Origin: Pararhodonellum marinum
GTDB lineage: Bacteria; Bacteroidota; Bacteroidia; Cytophagales; Cyclobacteriaceae
Length of the DNA stretch: 64,000 nucleotides
Assembly (NCBI RefSeq): GCF_015354735.1
Contig: NZ_JACEFJ010000006.1
Coordinates: 1-64,000, forward strand
Reading direction: 5' to 3'
This document shows, piece after piece, positions 36,819-45,593 of the stretch. Numbering within the stretch: position 1 is the stretch's first letter; each line of letters starts with the position of its first letter. The position numbers were made by a program, and so were the translations under genes. The notes beneath the pieces were generated by a model. That model saw only the letters and a list, made by a program, of their open reading frames with translations, was not told where the DNA came from and ran no database searches.

Positions 36819-38507
36819 ATGAAAGCCAAAACAAATATTTACCTGTTTTCCTTTGTAGGAATTATTTTCCTTAAACTTATGGTAGAGCCTTTGGTGGCTC
36901 AAACCTCCCCTTCCAAAGGTCCAAAAGACGAGGTTATTGCCCATTTGAATAAAACCATTTTTGTGTCTGGCGAGACGCTTCATTTCTTCGTTTCGGCTCT
37001 TTTAGATCAAAAAAACTCACCTTCCAAAATCGCATATGCTGAACTGATCAGCCGTGATGGAGAAGCTTTGGCGCAGGAAATCATTCCACTCAATAATGGC
37101 AGCAATCGCGGTTATCTGGAGATTCCGGAAAACCTGGTCTCAGACCATTATTTGATCAGGATCTATACCCGAATGACCCCCATCGATGATACAGAGAAGG
37201 GTCCTTTCCACCAATTTATCACTGTAGTCAATCCAAAAAAGCCCCCCCTCAGGGAAGTTAGACAAACTGACCCCTCGAAAAATACAGGCATAATTAATCC
37301 TTCAACACAAAACCTGATTACTTTGGGGCGAAACAAGGTAAATGCTAAAGATTCGGTGCAATTCACCCTTAGCAAAACAGGTGGAACATTTCTTGGTCTA
37401 TCGGTTTCTTTGCAGAACCCTTTTCTCATTGGCCCCTTGTCTAAACCTTTTTACAGATCGATCTATCAATCAGGCCAAATAGAACACAGGCCACTTCCTG
37501 AAATCTATGGTCATATCATCAAAGGGAAAAAATTGGATGAGAATTTTTCGGAAGAAGAAACTTACTTCCTTTCCGCCCATGGAAAGCAGTCCATGCTCTT
37601 CACTGCCAAGGCAAATGAAAGGGGTGAAGTTTATTTTGATTTGGGCCCCTTTCAAGACTACAATTTCTTAATTGCTCAATCTTCTAACTGGCAATCCGCC
37701 TTTAATTTTATTATAGAGTATCCATTCTTGGAAACCTCGTTTGATTCTGACTTTCAATTTCCTGAATTGGTGTTGGATGAAAATAACCGGGAGTTTCTCC
37801 AAAATTTGGTGCTTTCAAAAGAAAGTAATCGGTATTTAGAACCAGATGAAATTAAAAGCTGTCATGAGATTGTAACAGGGTTCAGTGCCGACCACAGCTA
37901 TTTATTGGATGATTACAATAGATTTGAAGACATCGCCACCACACTCAGGGAATATGTTCCACAGGTTTTTGTCAGGAGACAAGATAAGAAATTGATTTAT
38001 AGGGTTTTTAACACCCCTTACAATGTACTGTACAAAGATTTGCCCCTGATGTTGATTGATGCCATGCCCGTATTCGATAGCGATGCACTAGGCAATTTTG
38101 ACCCAACCAAAATGAAAAAGCTGGATGTAGTGGCCAGGGACTTCTACATCAACCAAGATGTCTTTTCCGGTGTGATTAGCTTTACCTCCTTTGAAAACGA
38201 CTTTGGAGGGTTCCCTTTACCAAACAATGCCCTTTACATCAGCTATAAGGGACCTCAAAAAGCTCGCATCCCAGTCCTTCCCAGGCCAGCCAAACTCAAT
38301 GACCGATTTTATCCTGATTTCAGAAGCGTCTTGTATTGGCAGCCCGAAGTGGTTCCTCCTTCAGATCAAAAAATCGGTTTTAAAGCATCAGCCACGGAAG
38401 GCCAATTCGTGATCAGAGCCAGCTATGTTTCCCATGAAGGTCAACTGGTGACAGATGAAAAAACCTTTGAAGTAGGGCCTTCCGCACCAATGGGAATGAG
38501 AGATTGA
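36819..38507 (+). CDS. Secreted MG2-like protein, end of the TonB receptor operon
   Basis: The 562-residue product has a signal peptide (cleavage after LVAQ, about residue 27). It is followed by an alpha-2-macroglobulin MG2-like strand pattern: DEVIAHLNKTIFVSGETLHFFVSALL, AYAELISRDGEAL, DHYLIRIYTR. The rest is beta-rich with a segment resembling a plug or barrel-less receptor part (PLMLIDAMPVFDSDALGNFDPTKMKKLDVVARDFY). Similar proteins of about 800 residues accompany TonB receptor/DUF4249 pairs; this one is shorter. It begins 1 bp after the DUF4249 stop. It may be a periplasmic partner of the receptor, by context. Confidence 0.7.
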   Translation: MKAKTNIYLFSFVGIIFLKLMVEPLVAQTSPSKGPKDEVIAHLNKTIFVSGETLHFFVSALLDQKNSPSKIAYAELISRDGEALAQEIIPLNNGSNRGYLEIPENLVSDHYLIRIYTRMTPIDDTEKGPFHQFITVVNPKKPPLREVRQTDPSKNTGIINPSTQNLITLGRNKVNAKDSVQFTLSKTGGTFLGLSVSLQNPFLIGPLSKPFYRSIYQSGQIEHRPLPEIYGHIIKGKKLDENFSEEETYFLSAHGKQSMLFTAKANERGEVYFDLGPFQDYNFLIAQSSNWQSAFNFIIEYPFLETSFDSDFQFPELVLDENNREFLQNLVLSKESNRYLEPDEIKSCHEIVTGFSADHSYLLDDYNRFEDIATTLREYVPQVFVRRQDKKLIYRVFNTPYNVLYKDLPLMLIDAMPVFDSDALGNFDPTKMKKLDVVARDFYINQDVFSGVISFTSFENDFGGFPLPNNALYISYKGPQKARIPVLPRPAKLNDRFYPDFRSVLYWQPEVVPPSDQKIGFKASATEGQFVIRASYVSHEGQLVTDEKTFEVGPSAPMGMRD

Positions 38508-38613
38508 ATTCAAGGTACCAGGTTGTCAGATGAATAGATAATTAGAGTAAAGGGTTTTCAGATTTTTAAGTAATCAAGTTGTCGGAGTTTGGGTTGAGGT
38601 TATCGAGTTCCCA

Positions 38614-38690
38614 GTTTATCTGATTTTCAGTTTGACTGTTTATCAGTTTTCTGCTTTTCGGATTATCTGTTTATCAGATTTCCGTTTATC
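38614..38690. repeat. Degenerate GTTTATC repeats between convergent genes
   Basis: GTTTATC occurs four times (38614, 38638, 38669, 38684), with further partial copies (ATTATCTG, TTTTCAG) between. Spacing is irregular (24, 31 and 15 bp). The array sits in the 190-bp gap where the MG2-like gene and porU2 end. No function is evident. Confidence 0.5.
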
Positions 38691-38697
38691 CAATTAC

Positions 38698-41600
38698 CTA
38701 CCTCAACAAATACATTTTCCCATAGCCTTTTCTGAAAGCCTTGTCACCGGCAGTGGCCCGGTGTTCCATAAACTGTCCGTTTTTCCGTACAAGGACCCGA
38801 TATATGTAGACCCCATTGGCCAACTGATCCCCGTATTCATCCTTACCGTCCCAAGCATACTCACTGATGTTGTTGCCTATCCGTAAAGGTCCCAATTCAT
38901 CTTGGAAAATTTCTCTAACTACCTTTCCTGTCACCGTCATGATCTGAATTTTGATCTGATCCGGCACCTCGCTTCCTGTCACCGTAAACACAAACCTTAC
39001 ACTGCTGCTGAATGGATTGGGATAAGGGTAAAAATTGGTGATTTGGGATTCATTGACCACTTCAAAATTCACCTCATAAGGCTTTTCACCGGCAGGGTTA
39101 CCTGAGGCATCTGTGGCATTGATTCTTAAGGTATACAAACCGTCTTCCAGTGGGCCAGGCTGATACTCTACCTTAAAATCATCGTCCTCACTACCTGGAT
39201 ACCACCTCAAGTTTGGGTTACTGAAGCTGATCCTTTCAAAAGTACAGCCATCACAGGGTCTTTTTAAATACATTTCCACACCGACCGTATCTTTTTTAAA
39301 CAACACTTTGTTTTCATCTTTGAGTAGGGCAGAAATCATCACCACTGGTGACACGATGTCACCATCCATGATGTAAATGCCATCAAAACTTACATCTAAT
39401 ATGGGATTCAAGTCGTCTTGATTGACCAATATATAATCTTGTAGATCCAGAATGTTGTTTCTGAAAGTTTGCTCTTGAAAAATCCTAGGATTAGCAAATA
39501 CATTCAAGTTGAAAATTCCCGTCCTTCCCAAGGAAGTGAAAGGAATGGAAAACAGGATACTATCCCCAGCTTTTGGCGCCTCTATCTTTTTGGAAAAAGT
39601 TTCTGTCATCCTGGAGCTAGTATTGTTTAAGGTCCATTCCACCGTTACGGAATCCGGAAAATCAAAACGGGAAATGTTGAGAAACTCAAAATCAATTTCG
39701 ATTTCCTGTCCTTCTTCTAAGACAAACTGTTCCTCTTTGGACTTCAAGAGTAAAACCCCCTCTGGAACTCCCGTATAATTCACCTGCCATTTGATCAACT
39801 GTTCAGGTTCATCCGCATCGGGATCATTAAGCTTGTACATCAATCTGACAAATGGAAAACTATCTGCATTGATACTGCTAAGGTCCATTTCGTCTTCTTG
39901 GACATCTTCAAAAAGGACCACTTCCTCCCCGTTGCTTCTGATACCGATGATGTCAAAGGTGGAGAAAGCTGAGTTGAAATCGGGAACTTCCTGAACTCCT
40001 TGGTAAAACCTTACCCAATCCGAAGCAGGTCCAATTCTGCTGGTGGTAATACTGCCAATGGATTCAAAACCAGCCAATTCCGTATCAAAATTCAGAATCT
40101 GTCCATTGGTGCTTTCTTCCAAATTGGGATCAGCCAATACTTCTGTTCCCTCCCCTTCCTGCATGCCCTTGCGCCCAAAAAGAATATAAGGGTCGCCGTT
40201 TTGTAAAGTTCTCAAGGCAGTTTCTGAGGCCCCGAGTTCTTTCATTCTTTGTATTACTTCATCTGGCCAGGCTTGGAAAGTTACATTACCTACAGAAAAC
40301 AGGACCACATAATCTCCCTCTTTGACCATATTGATGTAATCAAGCAACATGGTTTGACCCGCACCAGTGATCCGCACATTCCTGATGTTTTGGATCAGCT
40401 GAGGTGTTTTTCCACAACTCTTTTCATCCAAAACATCGAAATTTGTCAAAGGAACCGGCAGGTAGGGCTGTAGGGTTTTTCGGTCAAAAGTCATGATGCC
40501 CAAAGAACCATTAAAACACCTTCTTTGGTCAAGGTCCAAGTTGTAAGGTATATCATTCAAATAGATTTGGACTTGGCCAAATGAAAACCCTTCCGTTTGG
40601 CTACCAAAGGTAAAAACATCCACTTTGAGGTTTACATCCTGGAATTTCCATGATCTGGGCCCACTGGTAAGCGCTTCCAGATTGTTAAGGTTATTTTGTT
40701 CCAATTGGGGCAACTGCCGCTGTATCCATCCCTCCGGTCCTTCTGAAATGTAGGTGAAGCTTGAAGTGCTCCATTCATTGATCTCATTTTCTCTAGGTTC
40801 CAGAAATCTACTCCTCCAATAATAAGTGACCGTATCCTGTGATCCGATGTTTTCCAATACATCGACTTTCCATCTTGCCAGATTAGGTGTGGCTATCCTA
40901 ATTTCTTTTCGATAAGCACTGCTGAAATCGGCAGCGGTATCAAGTTGAAGCACAATATTTCTTTCTTCAATGGATTTACCAGCCATTTGAGTGACAATTT
41001 CAAGCTCTCTTTCATGTACAATGGCATAATCCAATGGTGCCAGATTCAAAGTACCGCTCATTTGAATGAATTTGTTGACCATGACCATGTTGTTGGCAAA
41101 GGTCAATTCATCCACTTCTCTGGATTTATTGACTTCGATGGTAAAAAAGTTCTCCCCTGCCGCACTGATTCCAGCATTTGGAATGGCAAAGGAAATGGTG
41201 TCTTTTCGAAAAATGGGGGATAGTTTTCTTAGGTCATAGGTAAACACAGTGCCATCAGGAATCTGCCTGCTCACCTGCAAATCAACTGTGTCCAGGTCTA
41301 CTCTACCTAGATTTCGTATAACAATCTTAAGATTTAAGGAGTCTAACAGTGCGTTCAAAGGCTCTCCCTCAAACCCTTCCAGAAAAACCTCCTCCTCGGA
41401 AATGGAATAGTCCGCTTTGTCGGCTGGAAAAATCCTTACAGCAGGATCTCCAAGTAGCACAAACTGCTGGGCATGGGACCTATTCACAGATGAATTTCCA
41501 TATCTCCGATAAAAGAATTTCTCACTTTCGGCTTTTACTTTCCCGATCGGCTGGTGAATCAAAGCCGAATCAGCAAAAGCGTTGGCATAAAAAGATTCTG

Positions 41601-43740
41601 AATACCTCCTCAGGAAAACATCCACCCCGACATGGGCATGGGCAAAAAAATTGGATGCCCCTCTGTCGGGAGTCATGACCCAATCTTCCCCAAAGGTGAG
41701 GCCTCCACCAAAGGCATTTCCGGAATCACAGCCATTGACCAACAAAACGGGGTACTTGCCTTTGTTTCGGTATCCTAGCTGATCTTCACTGGCAAAGCCG
41801 ATTTCAATGTCGGTTACTGAAGCAGAAGCATGGCCAAAGAAAGTGATCAAAGAGGTGCCGTTGTTGACCTCTGTGGATACGTTTATTTCCTCAATCGTGG
41901 TATTTGAACGCTTGCGGATGGTTTGCACGTTTCCGCCTAGATAAACCCCTTCAGCAGTGGTTTTGAAACCGTTTAGAAAATTGTAATATCGCTCCAATTC
42001 AAGTGCGGTAATGCCCCCACTGAGGTGGAGGATGTTTTTTTGCCATGGCTGACTTACTCCGAGATCCTCTTTTTCAATGATTTTATCCAAGTAGTTTGAA
42101 AGTTCCTGGGCGGTTCTTGCCGGAATTCTTCCGATTCCAATGGGTGAACTGTCCGGATTGGCAGGATCCAAACCCTCACCATAGCCATTGTCCGCATAGG
42201 GGTATCCAAAAGGTGGAATTAGGTCTTGGAACGGAAAAATTGCAGGATTTTTTCTGTAGTTGAAATTGACATTTCCTGACCTTTGGATGGTAAAGATGCC
42301 GATAGATCTTCCCATCAGAAGCAACAGATCAGGTTGGTGTCTGGGGTAGTATTGCTTCAAAAAACTGTATAAACCCAAGGGACTTTTTTCCCCGTAGGCA
42401 AACTGGTCATACAGCTCTTCAATATGGACAGAAAGGGTATCAAATCCCCCTCCTGAAGGGGAGGCTCTGTAATCAGCATAGGCCTTTACAGGGTCAGAAT
42501 AAGAAGTTGTGGCCCTCCTCAAAAATCTGTGGGCGACCATTAAGTATTCTGAGGGTTGATCGAGAAGATTTCTAAACCTAAGCCTTTCCATGTCCATGAC
42601 CACATTGACTTGGCTTTCCTGCTGCAAGAACACGACCGATTGCCTGCCATTTCTGCCTACTGGAAAAATCAAGCTGGAGCCGTCGACAATTGGCTCCATT
42701 TTGTGGGGATCATCCTGGGCGGAAATATCGAGCGCTGTATAATTTTCGGTTATGTCTTCTAGTTTCAGCAGATTTTCACCAGGACCCAACTTGAGCAATT
42801 CCTTTGTGAAATTACCGGAAACTTTATTTTTGGTATAATGCAGCTTGACATAGCTGACTGAGATGTTGTCATTGGTACCGCCTCCTCCTATCGAACTTAC
42901 CGAAACAGTTATGCTACCCGTAGGATTGAAATCAGAAAAAGCCAAGTCAGCCCGAACCTGCCTGGCTTGAAAATTATTGTACTCCAGTCGGGTCAGTTCT
43001 CTTTGATTACCCACGCCGCTTCCGGCAGAAATGGCCGTCAGGTGGGTTACTGCAGATCTTCCTACCAAACCAATTTCTATAGAATAAGTACCTCCGTTGG
43101 ATAATTGACCCAGATTATCAAAAACAAAATCACGCTTATTTCCTAAGGTGATGATGGTTCCGGTCCATCCTTGTCCTTGGTCATAGGAAGAAAGCCTTAC
43201 ACCGGGATTGTAAGTGGGCCCTAGGTTATATTGGTCCGAGAAGACCTGCATGCTTTCACTTCCATACACCGATATCCCTGCTCCGGGATTGGCGGGGACA
43301 TTTCTTACAGCCATCCGCTTCCCTCTGATGCCGGGTGTAACGGTCAAAAAGAAAGCTGTAGTATCCGAATGGGTATTGTAGTATGGATTTGCCATTTGCC
43401 CTGGATTTTGGTACAGCAATGAATCCAGAGTACCGTCATTTCTTTTGCCCCAAAACTCCAAAAAATCTCCAGGATCCAATCGACCATCCATTTCACCTTC
43501 TACGTGAACTGCTATTTCTCTACTTCGATGAAAAACCCGAATGTCTCTCGGGTCAAGCGTAGATAGGTTTAATCCGGCCTGAGAAAAAGTTGCTGCTGGA
43601 ATTCTATGTATGCCATCCACAGCCGTACTCATTTTATAATATTCCTGGCCATAACTCACCCAATTGTCTTGAGCTCCAGCTATGTAGGGAAATAACCACA
43701 TCAAAAAAAATCCAAGAAAATTTCTGATTCCCTGCTTCAT
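38698..43740 (-). CDS. porU2: Type IX secretion sortase-like protein PorU2 (C25 peptidase family)
   Basis: The product is 1680 residues from the ATG at 43740, which overlaps the porV2 stop in ATGA; a TTG four codons earlier is not needed. It has a signal peptide (MWLFPYIAGAQ). A gingipain-type C25 caspase-fold domain follows, with catalytic His in FFGHAS (about 636) and Cys in LVNGCDSGNAFGG (about 670). Several Ig-like repeats come next, and a C-terminal T9SS sorting-type domain (FYPYPNPFSSSVRF to the end) covers about 1595-1680. PorU removes and replaces C-terminal sorting signals at the cell surface; PorU2 is a longer paralogue paired with PorV2. The whole catalytic dyad is present, so it is probably active. 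Confidence 0.86.
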   Translation of the reverse strand: MKQGIRNFLGFFLMWLFPYIAGAQDNWVSYGQEYYKMSTAVDGIHRIPAATFSQAGLNLSTLDPRDIRVFHRSREIAVHVEGEMDGRLDPGDFLEFWGKRNDGTLDSLLYQNPGQMANPYYNTHSDTTAFFLTVTPGIRGKRMAVRNVPANPGAGISVYGSESMQVFSDQYNLGPTYNPGVRLSSYDQGQGWTGTIITLGNKRDFVFDNLGQLSNGGTYSIEIGLVGRSAVTHLTAISAGSGVGNQRELTRLEYNNFQARQVRADLAFSDFNPTGSITVSVSSIGGGGTNDNISVSYVKLHYTKNKVSGNFTKELLKLGPGENLLKLEDITENYTALDISAQDDPHKMEPIVDGSSLIFPVGRNGRQSVVFLQQESQVNVVMDMERLRFRNLLDQPSEYLMVAHRFLRRATTSYSDPVKAYADYRASPSGGGFDTLSVHIEELYDQFAYGEKSPLGLYSFLKQYYPRHQPDLLLLMGRSIGIFTIQRSGNVNFNYRKNPAIFPFQDLIPPFGYPYADNGYGEGLDPANPDSSPIGIGRIPARTAQELSNYLDKIIEKEDLGVSQPWQKNILHLSGGITALELERYYNFLNGFKTTAEGVYLGGNVQTIRKRSNTTIEEINVSTEVNNGTSLITFFGHASASVTDIEIGFASEDQLGYRNKGKYPVLLVNGCDSGNAFGGGLTFGEDWVMTPDRGASNFFAHAHVGVDVFLRRYSESFYANAFADSALIHQPIGKVKAESEKFFYRRYGNSSVNRSHAQQFVLLGDPAVRIFPADKADYSISEEEVFLEGFEGEPLNALLDSLNLKIVIRNLGRVDLDTVDLQVSRQIPDGTVFTYDLRKLSPIFRKDTISFAIPNAGISAAGENFFTIEVNKSREVDELTFANNMVMVNKFIQMSGTLNLAPLDYAIVHERELEIVTQMAGKSIEERNIVLQLDTAADFSSAYRKEIRIATPNLARWKVDVLENIGSQDTVTYYWRSRFLEPRENEINEWSTSSFTYISEGPEGWIQRQLPQLEQNNLNNLEALTSGPRSWKFQDVNLKVDVFTFGSQTEGFSFGQVQIYLNDIPYNLDLDQRRCFNGSLGIMTFDRKTLQPYLPVPLTNFDVLDEKSCGKTPQLIQNIRNVRITGAGQTMLLDYINMVKEGDYVVLFSVGNVTFQAWPDEVIQRMKELGASETALRTLQNGDPYILFGRKGMQEGEGTEVLADPNLEESTNGQILNFDTELAGFESIGSITTSRIGPASDWVRFYQGVQEVPDFNSAFSTFDIIGIRSNGEEVVLFEDVQEDEMDLSSINADSFPFVRLMYKLNDPDADEPEQLIKWQVNYTGVPEGVLLLKSKEEQFVLEEGQEIEIDFEFLNISRFDFPDSVTVEWTLNNTSSRMTETFSKKIEAPKAGDSILFSIPFTSLGRTGIFNLNVFANPRIFQEQTFRNNILDLQDYILVNQDDLNPILDVSFDGIYIMDGDIVSPVVMISALLKDENKVLFKKDTVGVEMYLKRPCDGCTFERISFSNPNLRWYPGSEDDDFKVEYQPGPLEDGLYTLRINATDASGNPAGEKPYEVNFEVVNESQITNFYPYPNPFSSSVRFVFTVTGSEVPDQIKIQIMTVTGKVVREIFQDELGPLRIGNNISEYAWDGKDEYGDQLANGVYIYRVLVRKNGQFMEHRATAGDKAFRKGYGKMYLLR

Positions 43741-44867
43741 TCTCCTGGCCAACCTTTAAAGGAACGATATTCTTTATCCAACTTTTTTAATGCCACCTTG
43801 ACGCTGAACACATGCGAATAGGGGGTTTCCGATACGCTTCCAATATCACTGAGGGCATAATCTATGTGAACCAGCTCATTCAAAAAGACTCCGATTCCAA
43901 AACTGGGCTGGAATGAAGTGTAAAAGCTTTGGTCAAAATCTCTAAGCTTTTGGATATTGCCAAATCCACCTCTGAGGAAGGCTGTGTTTTTATAGCCAAA
44001 CTCCAGACCCAATCTGGGATCAATACTCATTAATTCGGAATTCACGATGGTATTTCTCCTTCCATCAAAAGTAAAATTAAGGTCCATCACAGTCTGCAGT
44101 CTAAATTCATCAGAAAGCTTGAAGTTTCTGGTGGCACTCAAAATGGCTTGTGGTAGGGTGAGTTCGGTGGTATTGAGGGGCACTTCGTTGTTGGTTTGGG
44201 CATAGATGTCCCTGACCATTTCTGCATTGTGGGTCCAGGCATTGAAGGTGGTGGTCACATCCCTTAGCATGGCACCGAGTTGCCATTTGTCAAGCAGAAA
44301 AATCGCTCCGAGATCAAGACCAAAACCCCATGCTTTGGCAAATTTTCCCACATTTCTATGGATAATTTTGGTATTGGCACCGACCTTGATTTTCTCATGT
44401 ACATCTCTGGCATAGGATAAGATCAGTGCATAATCTGCTGCGTTGAAAAACCGGATGTTATTGTAATTCAAGGCACCATTGGCATCATATAGAAAACGGG
44501 TATCAGGTATGTCATCAACCCCAAATCGAATCAGAGAAACCGCTACTTGGTTTTTTTCATCCAAAGGGGTAGAGAATCCTGCATAATCGTATTTGGCAAT
44601 ACCGGCGAAATATTCAGCATGCATCAGGGCAAATTCATATTGGTGGCTAATACCGAGGATGCCTGCAGGGTTCCAGTAAGCAGCCGTCACATCCCGGGTA
44701 GCAGACACCTGAGCCCCACCCATTCCCAAAGCTCTAGCTCCAACGCCTATATTCAGGAACTCATTGGAATATTTTGGTGCAATGCTTTGAGCATGGCTAT
44801 TTTGATCAAAACCTATAAAGCATCCAAGGCCATAAAAAATGAAAATAAATAAACCTATTGCTTTCAT
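43737..44867 (-). CDS. porV2: Type IX secretion outer-membrane protein PorV2
   Basis: The product is 376 residues from the ATG at 44867, which begins the signal peptide (MKAIGLFIFIFYGLGCFIGF); the longer TTG start breaks this. The mature protein is a FadL/PorV-type beta-barrel: NIGVGARALGMGGAQVSATRDVTAAYWNPAGI at its beginning is the PorV/PorQ hallmark. Alternating amphipathic strands follow to the end. PorV shuttles type IX substrates to the PorU sortase; here the two genes overlap by 4 nt. It stands first in a two-gene minus-strand operon. Confidence 0.86.
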   Translation of the reverse strand: MKAIGLFIFIFYGLGCFIGFDQNSHAQSIAPKYSNEFLNIGVGARALGMGGAQVSATRDVTAAYWNPAGILGISHQYEFALMHAEYFAGIAKYDYAGFSTPLDEKNQVAVSLIRFGVDDIPDTRFLYDANGALNYNNIRFFNAADYALILSYARDVHEKIKVGANTKIIHRNVGKFAKAWGFGLDLGAIFLLDKWQLGAMLRDVTTTFNAWTHNAEMVRDIYAQTNNEVPLNTTELTLPQAILSATRNFKLSDEFRLQTVMDLNFTFDGRRNTIVNSELMSIDPRLGLEFGYKNTAFLRGGFGNIQKLRDFDQSFYTSFQPSFGIGVFLNELVHIDYALSDIGSVSETPYSHVFSVKVALKKLDKEYRSFKGWPGE

Positions 44868-45259
44868 GGGGTGGAATGAAAAATTAAATATCAACGGATT
44901 TCATATAAAATCAAAATTTCATCCGTTTTCTCTCTTAGAAATGTCCAAATATGAACAGATATATGTTCGTTCAATATACATCCATAATTGGTTTCTGTGC
45001 GAGAAAGTCATCCTTATAAAATAATGGCAAAAATATACCGATCATCAATAAACGGCTCCAATCCACCAATTTAAAGGTTTTTTCATCCATACGGGCATCC
45101 CAAATTAACATTTTTAACAAGGAAACTGGTTATACAAGCTAGCTTTTTTAATTTTGGTACTATTTTTTGGATAGGGTAGACATGAAACAGGCCACTTTAA
45201 TCGAAGTTGGCTGCCAAAAATGCTTAAATGGTTCATCTGTACCTACTAAAGAAAATGAG
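44868..45259. other. Divergent porV2 / padR intergenic region
   Basis: The 392-bp gap has no gene. On the plus strand, TAATTTTG at 45149-45156 matches the TAnnTTTG -7 consensus and would start a transcript with a leader of about 100 nt before padR. No matching box is seen for porV2. Confidence 0.5.
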
Positions 45260-45589
45260 ATGAAAGTATCCAACACCCAAACCCAAATGAGAAAAGGACT
45301 CTTGGAGTTTTGCATTCTCCACATCATAGCCCGGGGGGAAGTATACGCCACGGATATGATAGAGGAACTGAAAGAAGCGAAATTGATCGTTGTAGAGGGC
45401 ACCTTGTATCCCTTGTTGAACCGGCTCAAGACTGCCTCCCTGGTTTCCTACAAGTGGGTAGAATCAGAAACCGGTCCTCCAAGAAAATACTATTCCATCA
45501 CGGAAGAAGGAAATGAATTCCTTGCTTCCCTGGATGAAACCTGGCAGGATCTGGTCAAATCCACCCAATTTATTACCTCTAAGAAATAA
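45260..45589 (+). CDS. PadR family transcriptional regulator
   Basis: The 109-residue product starts at ATG 45260, which gives the usual PadR beginning (MKVSNTQTQMRKGLLEFCIL); earlier in-frame starts at 45167 and 45182 add an unrelated stretch. The winged-helix core shows IARGEVYATDMIEELKEAKLIVVEGTLYPLLNRL and the wing GPPRKYYSITEEG. It lacks the long C-terminal effector helix of larger PadRs. It lies 4 bp before a PspC-domain gene, a pairing seen in other Bacteroidota, and probably represses this operon, including itself. Confidence 0.9.
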   Translation: MKVSNTQTQMRKGLLEFCILHIIARGEVYATDMIEELKEAKLIVVEGTLYPLLNRLKTASLVSYKWVESETGPPRKYYSITEEGNEFLASLDETWQDLVKSTQFITSKK

Positions 45590-45593
45590 GATC

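Noticed and set aside
38698-43752. Long plus-strand open frames within porU2, and a TTG start for porU2 at 43752
   Set aside because: The plus-strand frames are shadows of the minus-strand gene. The ATG at 43740 overlapping the porV2 stop (ATGA) is a better start.
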